From NCBI GenBank assembly GCA_013397455.1, contig VYZB01000210.1, forward strand, positions 1-64,000: a stretch of DNA of 64,000 nt, in the 5' to 3' direction. The notes below the pieces were generated by a model. That model saw only the letters and a list, made by a program, of their open reading frames with translations. It did no database searches and was not told the DNA's origin. Below, in pieces: positions 60,073 to 64,000 of this stretch. A program made the position numbers and the translations under genes. Each line of letters begins with the position of its first letter. The first letter of the stretch is position 1. The stretch is from Crotophaga sulcirostris. Lineage: Eukaryota > Chordata > Aves > Cuculiformes > Crotophagidae.

Positions 60073-63000
60073 GAGCATTCATCTGGAGCTAAGAGTTAAA
60101 AAAATCCTTGATTTGTGTGTGTCTGATTTATCTAATCAACATCATATAATTCTAGCATGATTTTTTCTATCAGACTTCAGAGTTGGAAATTATTACAGTG
60201 GAGCAAAAGTCATGCAAAATGCACTCAGTTGTGTTTGGAAGATCCAAACCCCATAATTTTATCTAATAATACCTACGGGCAGAACTTTCTGTAACCGATC
60301 CCACTTACAACTTCTCATTGCTGTTTGCTACTCAGCTTGATTGCAAAGTTCACACATAAGTGTAGAACAGATCCATAGGGTATTTTGTCTGACTGCGTTA
60401 AATTAAATGTTTCTTTGTAAATGAGTATTATTCTGTCTTTCTTGATAATAATTTGATAACCTGTCTTTTAGAGTCTTTGTGATTTTAGCTTTCTATATGT
60501 ATCATTTTTTTCGTGGCAGTGTTTGCAGTCTGAAGTATGTCTTCCATTATATAACACAGATTCCTTTCCCATTCAGCGTTCTGATGAACCACAGAAACTG
60601 CATTGTTATAGTGTCATAAAAGATGTGCAAGGAAAAGAGACTGGGACATAAAGCACCTGAGATGCAGCTCTGTAACACCCCGTAGCAAAGTTTTACCATG
60701 TTAAAATGACCCCAAGTGTTGTCAAAATCCAAACAAACACATTTTTTACTTTCCACTCAGTGTTTCAGTGCTTTATCTTAATACAGAGCAACAGCCACAG
60801 CTCCTACCAGGTAGAAACTATTTATTTTGTTTCACCAGCTCTAATTAAAATATTAAAAGGTCCTACCATGCAAATTCTGGAAGCTTGGTAGTGTTGCTGC
60901 GTTGCCACCCAAGTTCTTGGGAGGCTTTATTTACTTTATTTGCTCCTCTGCCTCCTTCAGTGACCTCAGGCAAGTTATTAATTCTCTCCTCACCTTGATA
61001 AAATGCTGATACTAGTCCTTCTCCACCAGATGTAGACACGTTGTGGGAGCGGGGGACATTCTTCTCCCTTATCCCTGAACACAGAGTCCTGAATACCACT
61101 TAAAATAGAAAAGAAATGTATGGTCTACATCAGGTCTCTGATGTGGAACTGTCCCTTAACAAAGTACACTGAAAATCTTGATTTCGTGGACATAAAAGAA
61201 ACCAAACTGGAGGAAACTGGACATTTGTCTGCTCTCAGATACAGATGGGTGCTTGGGTGCTTATATTAAGTGTCTGGACGTGAGCATTGTATACCTGGAA
61301 CTCAGGTCCTTCTCAATTTTTTTTTCATGCACTTCATTGTCAAAAGAAGTTGAAATAGCTCCTTTATATGTGTTTATATATAAAGCACTGTTTGAAACAT
61401 TTTCAGAAGAGCTATGTTGTAGTAACTTATTAATATACTCATAGGACAGTGAGAGTCAAACCTGTTCCTTCTGTAGTTACTTTGGCATAAATAATATTAT
61501 ATTAAGGATGAAGTTGCCCAGATACTGATCGTTTGCTCTTCTCAGTCTTCATTCTTGACAATCACTGATTTTGTGTACAGAACAGATGAACAAGTTGTTG
61601 GCATTTACTTTTATGTGCTTTATGCAAAATGTAATAAGAATGTTCAGAGCCTAATATTCAAGGCTGAAGCTGATTTTCTTTTGTTTAAAACTCTATAAAA
61701 CTTGAATGTCACACTTTTAAAGCTTGCAAAGATTGTATATGGGAACAGTCATTTTTCCCCTCTTTTTTTATACGTGTCAGGCTGTAAAAAAAGCCATTTC
61801 TGGACTAATTTTGTTGCTTCTCTTGCATTTGCTTGTTTCCTTTGGACTAAGAAAAAAATGTCATGACTCAGTTCTCCATTCACCAATATTTCAGGTGTTA
61901 GTATCTGTTCATAATACTGGGAATGGAGTTCACATACAGGGAAAGTTTGCTTCCTTTAGATATTGCTTTAGTTTCCCTTTCTGTTAACCACGAAGATGCC
62001 AAAGCAGATATAAAATTTTTTAATTATTTCTGCTGCTAGTAATGACATAAGAATTTAATGTTCTACTGTTTGAGCAAGGACTGAACACCTCTAAATATTG
62101 TGTGCTGGTGCAGGCTAACAGTGGAATTTAAAGTATAATGAGTTAGTCCATGCAAATGCTCCAGATCAAACAGCTAAGCTCAACTGTCTGCAATTCAGAA
62201 AAGATACATTTCAGAATAGGTTTTAAATGTTCAACAGTTGAACAGTTGAAAAAAAATAGAAAAAACCACATTGTGAAAAGAGAATATCTATAACCTTCCT
62301 GGATGCTGTTACCTCTTAAGCCTACTTAAGACTCAGCTCTGCAAAGGAGGCTTTGCAGGCTGCTCCAATGCTTTGGCCGCTATCTCTGACCATGATTCTC
62401 TTTTCAAAACCCAGTCCCTGAGATAAAAATTATAGAGGCCTTTTTAGAGCCATTCTGAAGCACTGTGAAGGCATGGGCAGCACTTGCAGAAGCTTGTGCA
62501 AGGATGTCCAGGAAGAGCACCACTCTGGTCCTGTGCTCCGTCCTTTAGGCGTAGCTCTTCTGTCTTTGTTTCTTTGTAGAGCACTTAGCATGCCTGATTC
62601 AGTGCTCATGTGCCACACCTGCTTAGTAATTCACAGTAAATATTCCAATAATAAACACACAAATGATACTAGTCACAACTATGCGTTTTACATTTTTTTC
62701 CCTTTGCTAATAGTAGGGAGGGGTCAAGTTTTAGATTATCTTTTGGCTGGCTCTTTCAAATGCACACAGAGATAATGTGTGTTGTGACATCAGAAAAGAT
62801 GTAGATAAGAATAATTTTAAGGTGTTAAAAAAATGCTTGATTACTATCCTTAAGGCAGTCTTTCTCATTTAAGTAAAAGATGAAATGTCACTTGTGTGCA
62901 ATATTAAGTGTATCCATAAGGGGCTTCTTAATATAGTGGTAACAAGTATAACAAGAAATATTAACAGGTAGTTAAGGACAGAAATATTCAAGTTAGAAAT

Positions 63001-63089
63001 AAGCTTAATAGTACCTGTAAAGATGATGAACCATTGGAATGAACCACCAAAGAAGCCCTTTCTTCTTCTTCCGGTTCAGATCAAGATTA

Positions 63090-63780
63090 AACTAGTGCTG
63101 TTTAACATTTTCATCGATGATAAAGACAATGAGATCGAGCGCACCCTCAGCAAGTTTGCAGATGACACCAAGCTGAGTGGGGCAGTGGGCACACCTGAAA
63201 GATGGGATGTCACCCAGAGGGACCTGGACAAGCTGGAGAAGTGGGCCTGTGTGAACCTCATGAGGTTCAACAAGGCTGAGTGCAAGGTCCTACACCTGGG
63301 TTGGGGCAATCCACAGTTTCAGTACAGGCTGGGAGATGACATGATTGAGAGCAAGTAGGCAGAGAAGGACTTGGGGGTGCTGGCTGATGAGAAGTTTGAC
63401 ACAAGCTGGCAATGTAGTGCACATTTGCAGCCCAGAAGGACAACCACATTCTGGGCTGCATCAACAGAATTGTGGCCAGCAGGTCGAGGGAGGGGATTTT
63501 CCCCTTCTACTGTCTCATAAGACCCCACCTGAAGCCCTGTGTCCAATTCTGGAATCCCCAACATAAGAAGGATATGGAACTGTTGGAGGGGGTCCAGAGT
63601 AGGCCACAAAGGTGATCAGAGGGTTGGAGCACCTCTGCTATGAGACAGGCTGAGAGAGTTGGGGCTGTTCAGCCTGGAGAAGAGAAAGCTCCGGAGAGAC
63701 CTTAGAGCAGCCTTCCAGTACTTAATGGGGGCTACAGGAATGCTGGGGAGGGGCTCTTTATCAGGGAGTGCAGGGATAGG
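63090..63780 (+). mobile_element. CR1 LINE fragment with reverse transcriptase active-site region
   Basis: The plus strand encodes decayed ORF2: LFNIFIDD, then [16 protein letters not shown] (the A-D-D catalytic pair of the polymerase), [17 protein letters not shown] and KCKVLHLG-like sequence ending in a stop at 63357. Later noncoding CR1 sequence continues to GGGAGTGCAGGGATAGGG. It lacks a 3' tail and runs straight into an inverted piece. Confidence 0.92.
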
Positions 63781-63781
63781 G

Positions 63782-63882
63782 CAACCCCAGCTCTCTCAGC
63801 CTGTCCTCACAGGGGAGGTGCTCCATCCCTCTGATCATCTTCGTGGCCTCTTCTGGACTCGCTCTAATAGATTCACGTCATT
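63782..63882 (-). mobile_element. Inverted CR1 piece forming a palindrome with the preceding copy
   Basis: CAACCCCAGCTCTCTCAGCC, TGATCATCTTCGTGGCCTC and TTCTGGACTCGCTCTAATAG are the reverse complement of the segment at about 63591-63667 of the plus-oriented copy. Arms of about 78 bases with a spacer of about 114. Confidence 0.85.
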
Positions 63883-64000
63883 GTCCTCCCCATGACATTT
63901 TAACACCCAAATAAACACCCTGAAACTTGCCACCCACCAAGTCCAACTGTTGTTGTTTCGGGTACTGGTGCATGTCTGTACCTGTGTATTGTCCAAAACA

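Larger units (their letters stand above)
51854..64000 (+). other. CLIC5 first common intron (partial)
   Basis: Starts with the CLIC5A donor and runs off the window. CR1 copies at 52565, 57679, 59892 and 63090/63782. No exon with the GNCPFSQ-type CLIC motif is present, so the intron exceeds 12 kb. Confidence 0.75.

Noticed and set aside
63023..63358. 111-codon frame with an A-D-D motif as an active reverse transcriptase
   Set aside because: It is a truncated CR1 ORF2 fragment with an early stop and no 3' tail.
1..64000. CRISPR arrays, operons, prophage or other microbial systems
   Set aside because: There are no spaced identical repeats, ribosome-binding-site patterns or dense gene packing. 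Content and splicing are vertebrate.

Overview
The window is avian nuclear DNA. It has intron-split vertebrate genes with GT-AG junctions and is studded with CR1 LINE fragments, many ending in the bird-typical ATTCTATG-like 3' octamers. The gene order is the conserved amniote block ENPP5 - ENPP4 - CLIC5 (human 6p12-p21, inverted here). The species cannot be fixed from sequence alone. Nothing suggests bacterial, plasmid or viral origin.

Layout. (1) 829-5732, plus strand: ENPP5, with three coding exons (876-1698, 3248-3424, 5301-5674) that join to 457 codons. Its 5' noncoding exon lies to the left of the window. (2) 5733-13128: intergenic, with two CR1 tails. (3) 13129-21717, minus strand: ENPP4, with three coding exons (18232-17407, 16523-16353, 13832-13468) that join to 453 codons. 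A decayed extra copy of its middle coding exon lies inside its last intron. Its presumed CpG-island promoter lies at 21.2-22.0 kb and is interrupted by a 91-base G run and a 120-base N gap. (4) 22-30 kb: CLIC5 upstream region, with two CR1 copies and a MIR-like SINE relic. (5) 30237-30731, plus strand: first coding exon of the long CLIC5 isoform (CLIC5B/p64 type). (6) 51791-51853, plus strand: first coding exon of the short CLIC5A isoform. The shared CLIC exons were not found and must lie beyond 64 kb, so 30.7-64 kb is CLIC5 intron.

Function. ENPP4 and ENPP5 are tail-to-tail paralogues with the same intron positions and phases. They encode type I membrane ectonucleotide phosphodiesterases with all seven zinc-site and nucleophile residues intact. 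CLIC5 encodes a glutathione-transferase-fold protein linked to the actin-ezrin cortex, and it chooses between two N-termini through two promoters.

No wholly new system was found. The more novel items are the ENPP4 exon-3 relic, a hAT-like insertion nested in a CR1, a CR1 carrying a templated-looking insertion of its own 5' flank, a MIR-like SINE upstream of CLIC5B, and an unexplained TATA/MEF2/E-box promoter-like cluster inside the CLIC5 intron.
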